From: Alistipes sp.
GTDB lineage: Bacteria > Bacteroidota > Bacteroidia > Bacteroidales > Rikenellaceae
Length of the DNA: 58,850 nt
Direction: 5' to 3'
NCBI GenBank assembly: GCA_017555905.1
Contig: JAFZFP010000012.1
Location: 93,698-152,547, forward strand
Shown here: piece after piece, positions 35,576-44,229 of the stretch
Position numbering within the stretch: the stretch's first letter is position 1
Layout: each line of letters begins with the position of its first letter
Program-made: the position numbers and the translations under genes
The notes under the pieces: model-generated
Databases searched by the model: none
What the model was told of the DNA's origin: nothing
Seen by the model: the letters and a program-made list of their open reading frames with translations, nothing else

Positions 35576-35977
35576 TTACTCTGCAACTCTAATCACTATA
35601 TTGTCGCCCGACCACTGATTCACCTCGAACGTGTGAGCATAAACCCTACTATCGTCGTGCAGAACCTCTACCCTGAACTCGAAATCCTTAGTCTCGGAGA
35701 CTATCTCGGTACGAGGAAGTGTGTGAGGTATAATATATATATATAAGGTAAGGGCATCGGCATCTACCCCCTCAGTAGAGCGTAACTCCACCCTACTACG
35801 GCCTTCGTCGTAGTCCTCGGGCTTCGCCAAGAGGTTATCCCCCACGGCCGCTACATCGCTACGATACTTTATCAACTCGCTCTGCTCACCCCCAGAAAGT
35901 ACCGACCCCATAACGACCAAATTATAGCGCCAGAACTCCTCGAAATCGCAACTTATTTTCACCAAATAGCCCTTCAT
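35576..35977 (-). CDS. Hypothetical cytoplasmic protein
   Basis: 133 residues without signal peptide or membrane span. The sequence alternates short beta-like and acidic segments (VKISCDFEEFWRYNLVVMGSVLSGGEQSELIKY; FEFRVEVLHDDSRVYAHTFEVNQW) and contains one Cys. I recognise no family. Its reality is supported by its own -7 box, host-like codons and a fit between the groEL terminator and the divergent DUF177 promoter. It is monocistronic. Confidence 0.65.
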   Translation of the reverse strand: MKGYLVKISCDFEEFWRYNLVVMGSVLSGGEQSELIKYRSDVAAVGDNLLAKPEDYDEGRSRVELRSTEGVDADALTLYIYIIPHTLPRTEIVSETKDFEFRVEVLHDDSRVYAHTFEVNQWSGDNIVIRVAE

Positions 35978-36018
35978 AACTAACCTCGGAAAAAACTTTT
36001 ACTCAAAAAATATCACTA

Positions 36019-36026
36019 CAAAGATA
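36019..36026 (-). promoter_or_regulatory. -7 box for the hypothetical gene convergent with groEL
   Basis: Reads TATCTTTG on the minus strand, 42 bases before the start codon; no clear -33 element. Confidence 0.5.
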
Positions 36027-36033
36027 GTAATAA

Positions 36034-36065
36034 TTTGCACATTTTAGTTTTTTATCTTAAATTTG
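36034..36065 (+). promoter_or_regulatory. Promoter of the DUF177-rpmF operon
   Basis: TTTG at 36034-36037, 20-base spacer, TAAATTTG at 36058-36065. Transcription would begin near 36072, so the ATG at 36084, not the TTG at 36063, is the likely start of the first gene. Confidence 0.7.
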
Positions 36066-36083
36066 CAGACTATTTGTGCTGAA

Positions 36084-36647
36084 ATGGAGCAAATTGGATT
36101 GTACAAAATAGCCTATAAAGGGCTTAAACCAGACTGCTACAACTTTGATTTTAAGGTAGATAGCGCACTTTTTGAGGCGTTCGAAACCGAAGAAATCAAG
36201 GGTGGCGACTGTTGCGTTAATGTAGCGCTAAAGCGCAGTGAGACAATGTTGGAACTCTCAATCTCGATAAAAGGCGAGGTAATTTGTGAGTGCGACAGAT
36301 GTTTGGAGGACTGCCCAATAGCAATCGACTACGAGGGTGACCTCGTGGTGAAGTTCTCGGACGAGACCGACTACTACGACGGCGAGGTAATGTGGATATC
36401 TCCTGCGGAGGACCACCTCGACCTCACACAGTACATCTACGAGAGCATCGTTCTCTCGCTCCCCTACAGCAGAGTACACGCCGACGGCGAGTGCAACCCC
36501 GATATGTTGGCCTCATTCACCGAGATTACCGAGGAGGAACTCGCAGCACTTGAGGCAAAGGCTGAGGAGAGCGATGTAACTGGTCTCGACGAGGCAAACA
36601 AGAGCATCCTCGAAGCTCTCAAGCACCAATTAGAGAGCGAATCGTAG
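36084..36647 (+). CDS. DUF177 (YceD) family protein
   Basis: 187 residues from the ATG at 36084, chosen because the promoter overlaps the upstream alternative start. The DUF177 signature is seen in ICECDRCLEDCPIAIDYEGDLVVKF (a CxxC pair near residues 73-76) followed by the acidic DLTQYIYESIVLSLP block. The C-terminus is helical and acidic. YceD proteins are tied to accumulation of 23S rRNA and lie beside rpmF in most bacteria, as here. The role in Bacteroidetes is inferred by family and position. Confidence 0.9.
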   Translation: MEQIGLYKIAYKGLKPDCYNFDFKVDSALFEAFETEEIKGGDCCVNVALKRSETMLELSISIKGEVICECDRCLEDCPIAIDYEGDLVVKFSDETDYYDGEVMWISPAEDHLDLTQYIYESIVLSLPYSRVHADGECNPDMLASFTEITEEELAALEAKAEESDVTGLDEANKSILEALKHQLESES

Positions 36648-36763
36648 GATTGACCGAGGGTCGAAGGCGCTAAAAAAAGAATAGACGTTTGCAAAGCAGT
36701 GGTCCGTCAGGCTGCTGAACAGACAGAAAAGATAATACTAAAACTTAAAAATTATATTGTAAG

Positions 36764-36949
36764 ATGGCACATCCTAAACACAAAGTCTCATCAACACGTC
36801 GAGACAAGAGAAGAACTCACTACAAGGCTGTAGTTCCAACTGTAGTAACCTGCTCAAACTGCGGTTCAGCAGTACTCTACCACCGCGTATGCCCAGAGTG
36901 TGGCTTCTACCGCGGTAAGCTCGCAATCGAGAAGAAGGCAGCTGAGTAG
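36764..36949 (+). CDS. rpmF: 50S ribosomal protein L32
   Basis: 61 residues: MAHPKHKVSSTRRDKRRTHYK start, then a zinc-ribbon with two Cys pairs, CSNCG (about 31-35) and CPECG (about 47-51), so this is the zinc-binding C+ form. It belongs to the large subunit. It follows the DUF177 gene and precedes plsX with a hairpin between, which may reduce readthrough. Codons are of the highly expressed type. Confidence 0.98.
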   Translation: MAHPKHKVSSTRRDKRRTHYKAVVPTVVTCSNCGSAVLYHRVCPECGFYRGKLAIEKKAAE

Positions 36950-36963
36950 TCTTCACAAACACT

Positions 36964-36997
36964 AAAGGGAGCAACCGCAAAACGGTTCGCTCCCTTT
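36964..36997 (+). terminator. Hairpin between rpmF and plsX
   Basis: AAAGGGAGC and ACCG arms pair with CGGT and GCTCCCTTT around CAAAA, followed by GTCTTTA. It is probably an attenuating or complete terminator after rpmF. Confidence 0.75.
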
Positions 36998-37064
36998 GTC
37001 TTTACTTATGGCACAACAACGGCCATAACCTCCCCACCTCCACAATAACGAAAACTTAGAAACT

Positions 37065-38108
37065 ATGATTAAGATAGGTATCGACGCTATGGGTGGCGAC
37101 TTCGCTCCAGAAGTGGCTATCGAGGGTGCCATAATGGCTCTCAACCACATAGACAACCAGAGCAGAATAGTTCTCTTCGGCGACAAAGAGCGCATCGTAG
37201 AACTACTCAACAAACACAACTGCCCCGTAGATAAGTTCGACATCGTGGCTACATCTCAGGTTATCGAGATGGGTGACCACCCAGCAAAGGCCTTCATCTC
37301 TAAGAGCGACTCAAGCATCACCGTAGGCTTCAAGCACCTCGCAGAGGGCAAGATCGACGGTTTCGCAAGTGCTGGCTCAACAGGTGCTATGATGGTGGGC
37401 TCAATGCAGGTAATCAAGCCTATTGAGGGTGTAATTCGCCCCGTACTCGCAACACTAATCCCTACAGTGTCTGCCGAGCGTGGCATCCAGCGCGCCGTGC
37501 TTATGGATGTGGGACTCAACGTAGACGCTAAGCCCGAAGTATTGGCACAGTATGGTCTGCTCGGTAGCATCTACGCACAGTCTGCCCTCAATATGGAGAA
37601 CCCTCGCGTAGCACTCCTCAACATCGGCGAGGAGGAGGGCAAGGGTAATGCCCAGGCAAAGGCTACTTACGACCTTATGAAGGCTGACAACAGATATAAC
37701 TTCGTGGGCAACGTAGAGGCTTCATATATCTTCACAGGCAAAATCGGCGACGTAGTAGTGGCTGACGCCTTCGTGGGTAACAGCCTCCTCAAGATGGCCG
37801 AGGCACTCTACCGCATCAACTTCAAACTCGGTGGTGGCAAGCCTCGTATCAAGAATTTCCTGCGCCCAATCCTCGGTCGCATAGTTCCTAAACTATACTT
37901 CCAGAACGACTTCTGGGACGCTATGAACGCAGAGAGCGTAGGTGGTCTCCAGGTGATGGGTATCAACTCTCCAGTAATGATTGGCCACGGCTCATCATCA
38001 GCACGTGCAATATGCAGTATGATTCTATCTATGGAGCGCGACATCAAGAGTAACTTCCCTGCAAAGTTGCGCGAGGCACTCAAGAAGAGCAACGACCAGG
38101 AGGCTTAA
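37065..38108 (+). CDS. plsX: Phosphate acyltransferase PlsX
   Basis: 347 residues, normal for PlsX. It begins with IKIGIDAMGGDFAPEVAIEGA and contains SDSSITVGFKHLAEGKIDGFASAGSTGAMM, ALLNIGEEEGKGN and FVGNSLLKMAEAL, all family blocks. It converts acyl-ACP to acyl-phosphate, the donor for PlsY in phospholipid synthesis. In many bacteria fabH follows; here the next gene is on the other strand after a strong terminator, so fabH is elsewhere. No TAnnTTTG promoter is obvious upstream. Confidence 0.96.
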   Translation: MIKIGIDAMGGDFAPEVAIEGAIMALNHIDNQSRIVLFGDKERIVELLNKHNCPVDKFDIVATSQVIEMGDHPAKAFISKSDSSITVGFKHLAEGKIDGFASAGSTGAMMVGSMQVIKPIEGVIRPVLATLIPTVSAERGIQRAVLMDVGLNVDAKPEVLAQYGLLGSIYAQSALNMENPRVALLNIGEEEGKGNAQAKATYDLMKADNRYNFVGNVEASYIFTGKIGDVVVADAFVGNSLLKMAEALYRINFKLGGGKPRIKNFLRPILGRIVPKLYFQNDFWDAMNAESVGGLQVMGINSPVMIGHGSSSARAICSMILSMERDIKSNFPAKLREALKKSNDQEA

Positions 38109-38131
38109 GGGCAACAGAATAGTCAAACAAA

Positions 38132-38168
38132 ATAGGCGTATCCCGCAAAGGATACGCCTATCTCTTTT
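38132..38168 (+). terminator. Terminator of plsX
   Basis: ATAGGCGTATCC (38132-38143) pairs perfectly with GGATACGCCTAT (38150-38161), followed by CTCTTTT. Confidence 0.9.
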
Positions 38169-38198
38169 ATTCGCGCTCGCCCAACATATAATAAATGA

Positions 38199-38224
38199 GG
38201 GCGCATCCGAAAGGAATACGCCCA
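38199..38224 (-). terminator. Probable terminator of the alpha-glucan operon
   Basis: GGGCG-C-AT-CC pairs imperfectly with GGAAT-A-CGCCC around GAAA; on the minus strand it is followed by a weak T-rich tract. It may work with the plsX terminator. Confidence 0.45.
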
Positions 38225-38289
38225 CATCTTAAATCGGTGAATCACCTAATAAGCGGTAAAACAGAGGCTAACAAGCCTTGTTAGACGAC

Positions 38290-39468
38290 TTACAACTTGT
38301 TCAACTCGATCTCGAAGTCTGCCAAGACATTCATATAGTTGATAAACGCCTCGTAAGCAGAGTCATAAGGGTTGAAGTAAGAGTGTACATCACCATCAGA
38401 GAACCACTTAGTAGCCATATAGTAGAAGTGGTCAGAGTTCTGCATAAAGTGCCATACATACTCGAAATCCTTATTCTTAACCTTCTTAACACGTGGTGCC
38501 AACGAGTACAACTTCTGGAAAGCCTCGTTCTGCAAGTCGTTACCCAACCAAGCAGTAACATCGCGCTCCTCATCTGCCCACGACATAGCGTAAGGACAGT
38601 GGAGAACAGCCACAGGCTGCAACTTCTTAGATGCCTCGCTTGCAGTAGCGAACTCGACCTCGCCAGTAGCCAAGAGGGCCTCAGGCAACGCCTTCATAAA
38701 GTCGAAGATACCGGTCGAAGATTTCTGGTGCTCACCGAAGGTCTCGTAATCCATAAAGAGGTTCACAACATCGCCATTCTCTGCGGCTACCCACTGAGCG
38801 AACTTGTCAGCAGTCAAAGGCCACTGGTCCCAACCCTCGTTAGAGAAGCGGAAAGCGATATCGTCAGATAGTTTGTAGTTGCGCAACAAGAGACGAAGTT
38901 TATTGTCGTTAGCATCGGTATATACGAAGTTTGGAGACTTCCAACCGAGGATGTGGCGTGCGCCCTCAGCGAGCATAGTCTTGAAGCCCATACCCTCAAC
39001 CGCCTTAGCGATATCGTCAGAGTAGATCAACTCGGTATTGCGGAAAGCGGTAGGCTTAACACCGAACTCCTCCTTGAGCATCTGGCTGTGCAACTTAACC
39101 TCCTGCTTGAACTCATCCACAGAGTAGAGCGACGACAACGAGTGAGAGTAGGTCTCACCAAGGAACTCCACACAACCAGTCTCGGCGAGGCGCTTGAACG
39201 ACTCCAACACCTCTGGAGCATAGGCCTTGAACTGCTCGACAGCAGAGCCTGTGATAGAGAACGAGCAACGCAAAGCACCGTCGTACTTCTTGATGAGGTT
39301 CAACAACAACGCATTCATAGGCAAGTAGCACTCACGAGCCACCTTCTGCATAATAGAACGGTTGGTGAAGTCATCGAGATAGTTGTGGTCGTTGCCCATA
39401 TTGAAGAAACGATAGGTCTTCAAACGCCAAGGCTGATGAACCTGGAAATAGAAACAAACTGTCTTCAT
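38290..39468 (-). CDS. Glycoside hydrolase family 57 alpha-glucan enzyme
   Basis: 392 residues. GH57 features are the start CFYFQVHQPWRL (HQP at 11-13), FLGETYSHSLSSLYSVDEFKQEVKLH (about 99-124, carrying the predicted nucleophile region), TAFRNTELIYSDDIAKAVEGMGFKTMLAEGARHILGW, and FMDYETFGEHQKSS. Family members act on alpha-1,4-glucans as amylases or transferases in the cytoplasm. It is the last of three minus-strand genes with a GT4 synthase and a debranching enzyme, a set conserved in Bacteroidetes, which points to glycogen or maltodextrin turnover. Confidence 0.93.
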   Translation of the reverse strand: MKTVCFYFQVHQPWRLKTYRFFNMGNDHNYLDDFTNRSIMQKVARECYLPMNALLLNLIKKYDGALRCSFSITGSAVEQFKAYAPEVLESFKRLAETGCVEFLGETYSHSLSSLYSVDEFKQEVKLHSQMLKEEFGVKPTAFRNTELIYSDDIAKAVEGMGFKTMLAEGARHILGWKSPNFVYTDANDNKLRLLLRNYKLSDDIAFRFSNEGWDQWPLTADKFAQWVAAENGDVVNLFMDYETFGEHQKSSTGIFDFMKALPEALLATGEVEFATASEASKKLQPVAVLHCPYAMSWADEERDVTAWLGNDLQNEAFQKLYSLAPRVKKVKNKDFEYVWHFMQNSDHFYYMATKWFSDGDVHSYFNPYDSAYEAFINYMNVLADFEIELNKL

Positions 39469-39481
39469 ATATTTATCTTAT

Positions 39482-40801
39482 TTATTTGTTACACTTATCT
39501 ATAGCCTGCTGATAGACATCCTTAATCTTGGCAGAGGCATTAACCCACTTGAGGCCATTAACCTCCTCCATACCCTTCTCCGAGAACATCTTGGCAAGGG
39601 CTGGGTAGGTGATAAGACCGTAGATAGCATCAGCCATAGCATCAACATCCCAGTAGTTCACCTTAACAGCATAGTCCAACACCTCGGCTACACCACTCTG
39701 GTGAGAGATGATGGTAGGCACGTTGGAACGCATAGCCTCCAAAGGCGAGATACCGAATGGCTCAGATACCGATGGCATAATATATACATCCGAGAGTTGG
39801 AACATCTTCTGAACGTCATCGCCCTTGAGGAAGCCCGTGAAGTGGAAACGATCCGAGATACCAAGTTGCGCAACACGACGGATACAGTGGTTCATCATAT
39901 CGCCTGAGCCAGCCATAACGAAACGCACGTTAGGCACTCGCTTAAGCACCTTCGCTGCAGCCTCGATGAAGTAGTCGGGGCCCTTCTGGAAGGTGATACG
40001 ACCAAGGAAGGTGACAATCTTATCCTTCACACCGCGCTGAGGAACAGGGTTGTCGTTCTCGGCGAACTGCACAGCGTTATGCACCGCAACAACCTTCTCT
40101 GGCTCAATATTATACTTCTCGATAACGATATTACGTGTGAGGTTAGACACCGCGATAACCATATCGGCAGCAGCCATACCCGCGCGCTCAATCTCGTAGA
40201 CACGTGTGTCGATATTGTCGCTTGACGAGCGGTCGAACGACGTAGCGTGCATATGCACTACAAGAGGCTTGCCAGAGACCTGCTTAGCAGCGATACCTGC
40301 GAAGTAGGTGAGCCAGTCGTGGGCGTGGATAACGTCGAACTGACCCTCGAGTTGGCGAGCAACCTCCGCTGCAACAACAGCATAGCGTGCTACCTCCTCC
40401 ATAATGTTTGCACCATACTTACCCGAGAAGGTGTAACGCTGGGTCCAACTATCACCCTTGCGCTCCCAGAACTTCTTACCCGTGCGCTCGTAGCCCTCGC
40501 GGTAGGTAGCCCACTCCTCAGGAGAGATATAAGGCACCATATTCGAGTCGATATGGATGAAGGAGATCTTACGCATAATATCATCTGCGCCCTCAATACT
40601 TGAGTCACAGTAGCGTGCCTCGATATCGCTGGCATTGACAACCTTAACAAAACTCTGGTCCTCGTCACCCGAAGCCTTAGGCATCACGAAGATAACCTCG
40701 ACATCGTTGCGAGCCAAGCCCTGGGTCATACCATAGCACGCCGTACCTAAACCGCCGGCAATATGGGGAGGAAACTCCCAGCCGAACATTAAGACTCTCA
40801 T
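39482..40801 (-). CDS. GT4/GT5-like glycogen synthase-type glycosyltransferase
   Basis: 439 residues in GT-B fold: N-terminal VLMFGWEFPPHIAGGLGTACYGMTQGL (about 3-29) with the donor Gly loop, VIHAHDWLTYFAGIAAKQVSGKPLVVHMHATSFDRSS in the middle, and the C-terminal nucleotide-sugar site KIVTFLGRITFQKGPDYFIEAAAKVL with PSVSEPFGISPLEAMRSNVPTI. It probably elongates an alpha-glucan from ADP- or UDP-glucose. It lies 22 bases after the debranching enzyme gene and 13 bases before the GH57 gene. Bacteroidetes use this gene as their glycogen synthase; the donor is inferred. Confidence 0.92.
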   Translation of the reverse strand: MRVLMFGWEFPPHIAGGLGTACYGMTQGLARNDVEVIFVMPKASGDEDQSFVKVVNASDIEARYCDSSIEGADDIMRKISFIHIDSNMVPYISPEEWATYREGYERTGKKFWERKGDSWTQRYTFSGKYGANIMEEVARYAVVAAEVARQLEGQFDVIHAHDWLTYFAGIAAKQVSGKPLVVHMHATSFDRSSSDNIDTRVYEIERAGMAAADMVIAVSNLTRNIVIEKYNIEPEKVVAVHNAVQFAENDNPVPQRGVKDKIVTFLGRITFQKGPDYFIEAAAKVLKRVPNVRFVMAGSGDMMNHCIRRVAQLGISDRFHFTGFLKGDDVQKMFQLSDVYIMPSVSEPFGISPLEAMRSNVPTIISHQSGVAEVLDYAVKVNYWDVDAMADAIYGLITYPALAKMFSEKGMEEVNGLKWVNASAKIKDVYQQAIDKCNK

Positions 40802-40823
40802 AATATATCTGTTTTTACGTTTT

Positions 40824-42842
40824 TTACTTCTTTACACTCTTACGCACGCACTTGCGCTTAGGTTTCTCCTCCTTAGTCTCCTCCTTCGCACTCTTTGGTT
40901 TGCAAGCCTTAGGCTTCGAGTACTTCTCGATGAGGGAGTTGATGAGGAGCAAGCCCGCTACTGATGTAGCGTGTGACACCGAGCCACGTGGGTTGTGTGG
41001 AGGGTCGCCCTCGAAACGCTCAGAGATAGAGCCTACACACTTAGTCTGCAACTCCGCATCGAAGGCCTCCAACACGTGCTTAGCATCGATCACGAAGCGC
41101 TCACCAGCGATATCGAAGCATCCCTCAACGGTGAGAACAAGTGGCCATACCCAAGCCGAGCCATTGCGTGAGGCGAGATCCTGAGAACGCTGATCCTCGT
41201 TGTAGTTCGACTGGTAGAGTGGGTTACGTGGCGAGAGAGTACGCAAGCCTCGTGGGGTGTAGAGGTGCTCGTTGATGGTCTGCAACACGCGCACATTTTT
41301 GTCCTCCGCCAACAACTTATAGTCGAGACCCACGACAACTGCCATATTTGGGCGGATGAACTTATTCACCTCGTCGTAGTTTACATAGTCGGCAACATAG
41401 CCCTCCTCCTCCAACCAGAACTTCTGGACGAACGAGCTCTTAATACGCTCGGGCAACTCCTTCCAGTCGGCAACAAAGGCCTTGTCACCCTGCTTCTTTG
41501 CCACAGCCAACGTGTACTCCACAGCGTTGTACCACAAAGCCTGAAGTTCTACGGGGTAGCCACGACGTGGGGTTAGAGGTGCGCCATCAACGACAGTGCC
41601 CATCCAGGTCAATGGACGCTCGGCCCAAGCCCAAATCAAGGCGTTGTCATTCATCTTCACCTCGCCATTAAAGCCACGACGGTAAGCCTCCAAGATAGCC
41701 TTCATCACGCCACCATACTTAGCCCACAACTCCTTCTGCGAAAGGTGTGCCTCGAGGTGCTGGAGGGTGTAGAAGAACCAGAGTGGTGCATCGGCAGTAG
41801 GAGGAGTAACACGACCCTCCAACAAGCCCGAAGCCTCCATATCCTTAACTGCTGTGTCGAGGGCTGCGATGCAATCCTCCACACGGCCCTGAGTTAGGGT
41901 AAGGCCGGGCAATGCCATAAAGGTATCCTCCATAAATGAGCCAAACCAAGGGTAGCCCGCAACGACCTCTGTACGGTCACCTGGGCGACGGATGACAAAC
42001 TGGCGTGCCGAATGTTCCAAGCAACTCAAGAAGTCGATCTTGTGGGTACGACGAGCAAGAGCGCCCTCATATACTGCCGAGATAGTCTCGTCGGTAGCCA
42101 TCATATCTGTTGCCGCCGAGAAGATCACGCTCTCTCCCTTCTTAATATTAAATTCGAAATAACCTGGGGTGAGCAAATCCTCGTAGCCATCGTAGCCACG
42201 TGCCAACTCCTTGCGATACTCGAAGTTGTAGTACCAATCGGGAGCAGCGATAAACTCAGCCTCGGTCTTGTTCACCTGCATATTGAGCCAAGGGAAGCCA
42301 TCGTACAAACGGCACTTCACGCCGTAAGGGATTGGGTAGGCTCTGCCATCAGCCTCAACATTTGCCTTCGACAAGGCGTGCTTATCGCGGAAGGCCAACA
42401 ATGGGCGTAGGCGCAGTGTGGTGTCGGAGTGAGCATCGACCAACGTGTAGCGAATCATAAGTTGCGTACGGTTGTGAATCCAAAGCAACTCCTTACGCAA
42501 TACAGCACCACCCACACGATAGGTTATCGTAGGTGTTGGCGTGTACTCGAAGTCAGTGATATACTTATGACCACGTGGCTCATAGGTCCCCTCGAAACGG
42601 TGGAGTGCGAGGTTGAACGCCTGGTCGTGCTGAACGATAGTTTCATCAAGCGACGATAGCAACACATAGGTACGGTCGCTCTGGTCGATGGGTGCAACCA
42701 TCAAACCGTGATACTTACGTGTGTTACAACAAACGATGGTGGTACTCATATAACCGCCACGACGATCCGTAGCAAGCATCTCTCTATCGAGCGAGTACTC
42801 CAAATTTGCCAACTCACGTTTGTCGAATTTAAGTCCTGACAT
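40824..42842 (-). CDS. Glycogen debranching enzyme (amylo-alpha-1,6-glucosidase)
   Basis: 672 residues. The N-terminal GDE_N domain (about 1-250; REMLATDRRGGYMSTTIVCCNTRKYHGLMVAP) is followed by the C-terminal six-hairpin glucosidase (about 290-650; GYPWFGSFMEDTFMALPGLTLTQGR, PLWFFYTLQHLEAH, ALWYNAVEYTLAVA, LRTLSPRNPLYQSNYNEDQRSQD). It removes alpha-1,6 branches from glycogen. The tail is Lys-rich (CKPKSAKEETKEEKPKRKCVRKSVKK-like), unusual and possibly just disordered. First gene of the alpha-glucan operon, with a well-spaced promoter upstream. Confidence 0.94.
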   Translation of the reverse strand: MSGLKFDKRELANLEYSLDREMLATDRRGGYMSTTIVCCNTRKYHGLMVAPIDQSDRTYVLLSSLDETIVQHDQAFNLALHRFEGTYEPRGHKYITDFEYTPTPTITYRVGGAVLRKELLWIHNRTQLMIRYTLVDAHSDTTLRLRPLLAFRDKHALSKANVEADGRAYPIPYGVKCRLYDGFPWLNMQVNKTEAEFIAAPDWYYNFEYRKELARGYDGYEDLLTPGYFEFNIKKGESVIFSAATDMMATDETISAVYEGALARRTHKIDFLSCLEHSARQFVIRRPGDRTEVVAGYPWFGSFMEDTFMALPGLTLTQGRVEDCIAALDTAVKDMEASGLLEGRVTPPTADAPLWFFYTLQHLEAHLSQKELWAKYGGVMKAILEAYRRGFNGEVKMNDNALIWAWAERPLTWMGTVVDGAPLTPRRGYPVELQALWYNAVEYTLAVAKKQGDKAFVADWKELPERIKSSFVQKFWLEEEGYVADYVNYDEVNKFIRPNMAVVVGLDYKLLAEDKNVRVLQTINEHLYTPRGLRTLSPRNPLYQSNYNEDQRSQDLASRNGSAWVWPLVLTVEGCFDIAGERFVIDAKHVLEAFDAELQTKCVGSISERFEGDPPHNPRGSVSHATSVAGLLLINSLIEKYSKPKACKPKSAKEETKEEKPKRKCVRKSVKK

Positions 42843-42970
42843 AGTTTCTATTATTTTGTTTATAGTTTTTTCGCTACTTATACACTACTATACACCACAA
42901 ATGGCTGACTATCAGAACGATAATTCAACCCGTTGTAATACACCACGATAAACGAATATTTTATCAATAG

Positions 42971-43002
42971 TAAAGGTACGGCATTTTTTTGAAAATGCCA
43001 AA
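42971..43002 (-). promoter_or_regulatory. Promoter of the alpha-glucan operon
   Basis: Minus strand: TTTG at 43002-42999, 20-base spacer, TACCTTTA at 42978-42971 (one base off TAnnTTTG). It lies just after the hemW stop and gives a leader of about 120 bases. Confidence 0.5.
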
Positions 43003-43005
43003 TAA

Positions 43006-44118
43006 TTATGCAAAAAATGACTCTATCACGGCATCCGAAAGCATAAATTTCGATGTCGGCAAGGCCAATCTATCCCCTTGGCGAACAACCGTTTTAGCAT
43101 CGAGCCACACCTTCGCAGCTCGCTCTATGCGCTCAGCCTCGGCCCTACCGAAGCGCTGAGCAATATACCCCAAGTCGATACCCTCGGCCCTACGCAACGA
43201 GGTCATAACATACTCGTTCAGATGGTCACGCCTTGTGAGACTCTCCGACTCGAAACGCACATCCCCTTGGCTATACTCCTTGGCCGAAGATATACACCAC
43301 CTACGGTCGTCGCCACTGAACGAATGGGCCCCAGGGCCGATACCAAGATACTCCACCCCAGTCCAGTAAGCCGAGTTATGTTTGGCTCTACGACCCTCAA
43401 GGGCGTAGTTCGAGACCTCGTAATGCTCATACCCTGCCCCCAGCAACATACTCTCCACCAAGGCATAGTCCTGCTCCGACTGCTCCTCTTCGACAGGTTT
43501 ATACTCACCCTTACGCACCATAAGGCCCAACCTTGTTCGCTCCTCCACCGTGAGGTGGTAGGCCGAGATATGCTCCACACCCAAGGCTATGGCCTGCTCC
43601 ACACTCTTGCGGAGCCACTCGTTACCAAAGCCTCCAATACCAAAGATTAGGTCGATGGATATATTGTCGTAGCCAGCCCTGCGAAGTCGCTGAACGGACT
43701 CCACAGCCTCCGTAGCACTATGTCGGCGATTCATAAATTGAAGCACCCTATCGTCGAAGGATTGTATGCCGAGACTTATGCGATTGACCGAGGTTTTACG
43801 CAACTCTTCGACGTAATCGTCTGTAAGGTCGTCGGGATTTGCCTCGATGGTAATCTCCTCAACGGCCGAGCAGTCGAAGAGGTTACGGGCGTGCTGAATC
43901 AGGCGCTCGATCTCTTTTGGTGCAACCAACGAGGGTGTGCCACCACCGAAATATATAGATGTTATTTGCTTCTCGCTAAGGTAGTTGGCACGCTCATCAA
44001 GTTCTCGGTGCATACCCTCCACCACCTTTTGCAACAACCCCAAAGCACCCACCTTATAGAAGTCGCAATAGGTACATATACGCTTGCAGAATGGAATATG
44101 AAAATAGAGTGTTGCCAT
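43006..44118 (-). CDS. hemW: HemW-type radical SAM heme chaperone
   Basis: 370 residues. The radical SAM motif is Cys11-x3-Cys15-x2-Cys18 followed by Asp-Phe (CKRICTYCDF); HemN coproporphyrinogen oxidases have a fourth Cys at the Phe position, so this is HemW, which is thought to handle heme rather than oxidise coproporphyrinogen. Blocks SIYFGGGTPSLVAPKEIERLI and ISLGIQSFDDRVLQFMNRRHSATEA match. It is transcribed alone, divergent from the serine dehydratase gene. Confidence 0.95.
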   Translation of the reverse strand: MATLYFHIPFCKRICTYCDFYKVGALGLLQKVVEGMHRELDERANYLSEKQITSIYFGGGTPSLVAPKEIERLIQHARNLFDCSAVEEITIEANPDDLTDDYVEELRKTSVNRISLGIQSFDDRVLQFMNRRHSATEAVESVQRLRRAGYDNISIDLIFGIGGFGNEWLRKSVEQAIALGVEHISAYHLTVEERTRLGLMVRKGEYKPVEEEQSEQDYALVESMLLGAGYEHYEVSNYALEGRRAKHNSAYWTGVEYLGIGPGAHSFSGDDRRWCISSAKEYSQGDVRFESESLTRRDHLNEYVMTSLRRAEGIDLGYIAQRFGRAEAERIERAAKVWLDAKTVVRQGDRLALPTSKFMLSDAVIESFFA

Positions 44119-44139
44119 AGCATTGCCTTTCGATTAGGA

Positions 44140-44147
44140 CAAAGTTA
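44140..44147 (-). promoter_or_regulatory. -7 box for hemW
   Basis: Reads TAACTTTG on the minus strand, 22 bases before the start codon; no clear -33 element. Confidence 0.45.
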
Positions 44148-44191
44148 CCGAAAAGTTTAGAATAATAAAATAGTCTATCGCAAAATTGTAT

Positions 44192-44199
44192 TATATTTG
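44192..44199 (+). promoter_or_regulatory. -7 box for the serine dehydratase gene
   Basis: TATATTTG matches TAnnTTTG, 31 bases before the ATG. No well-spaced -33 element. Confidence 0.5.
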
Positions 44200-44229
44200 C
44201 AGTAGAAAACCGTTATAAAGAATCTCTCT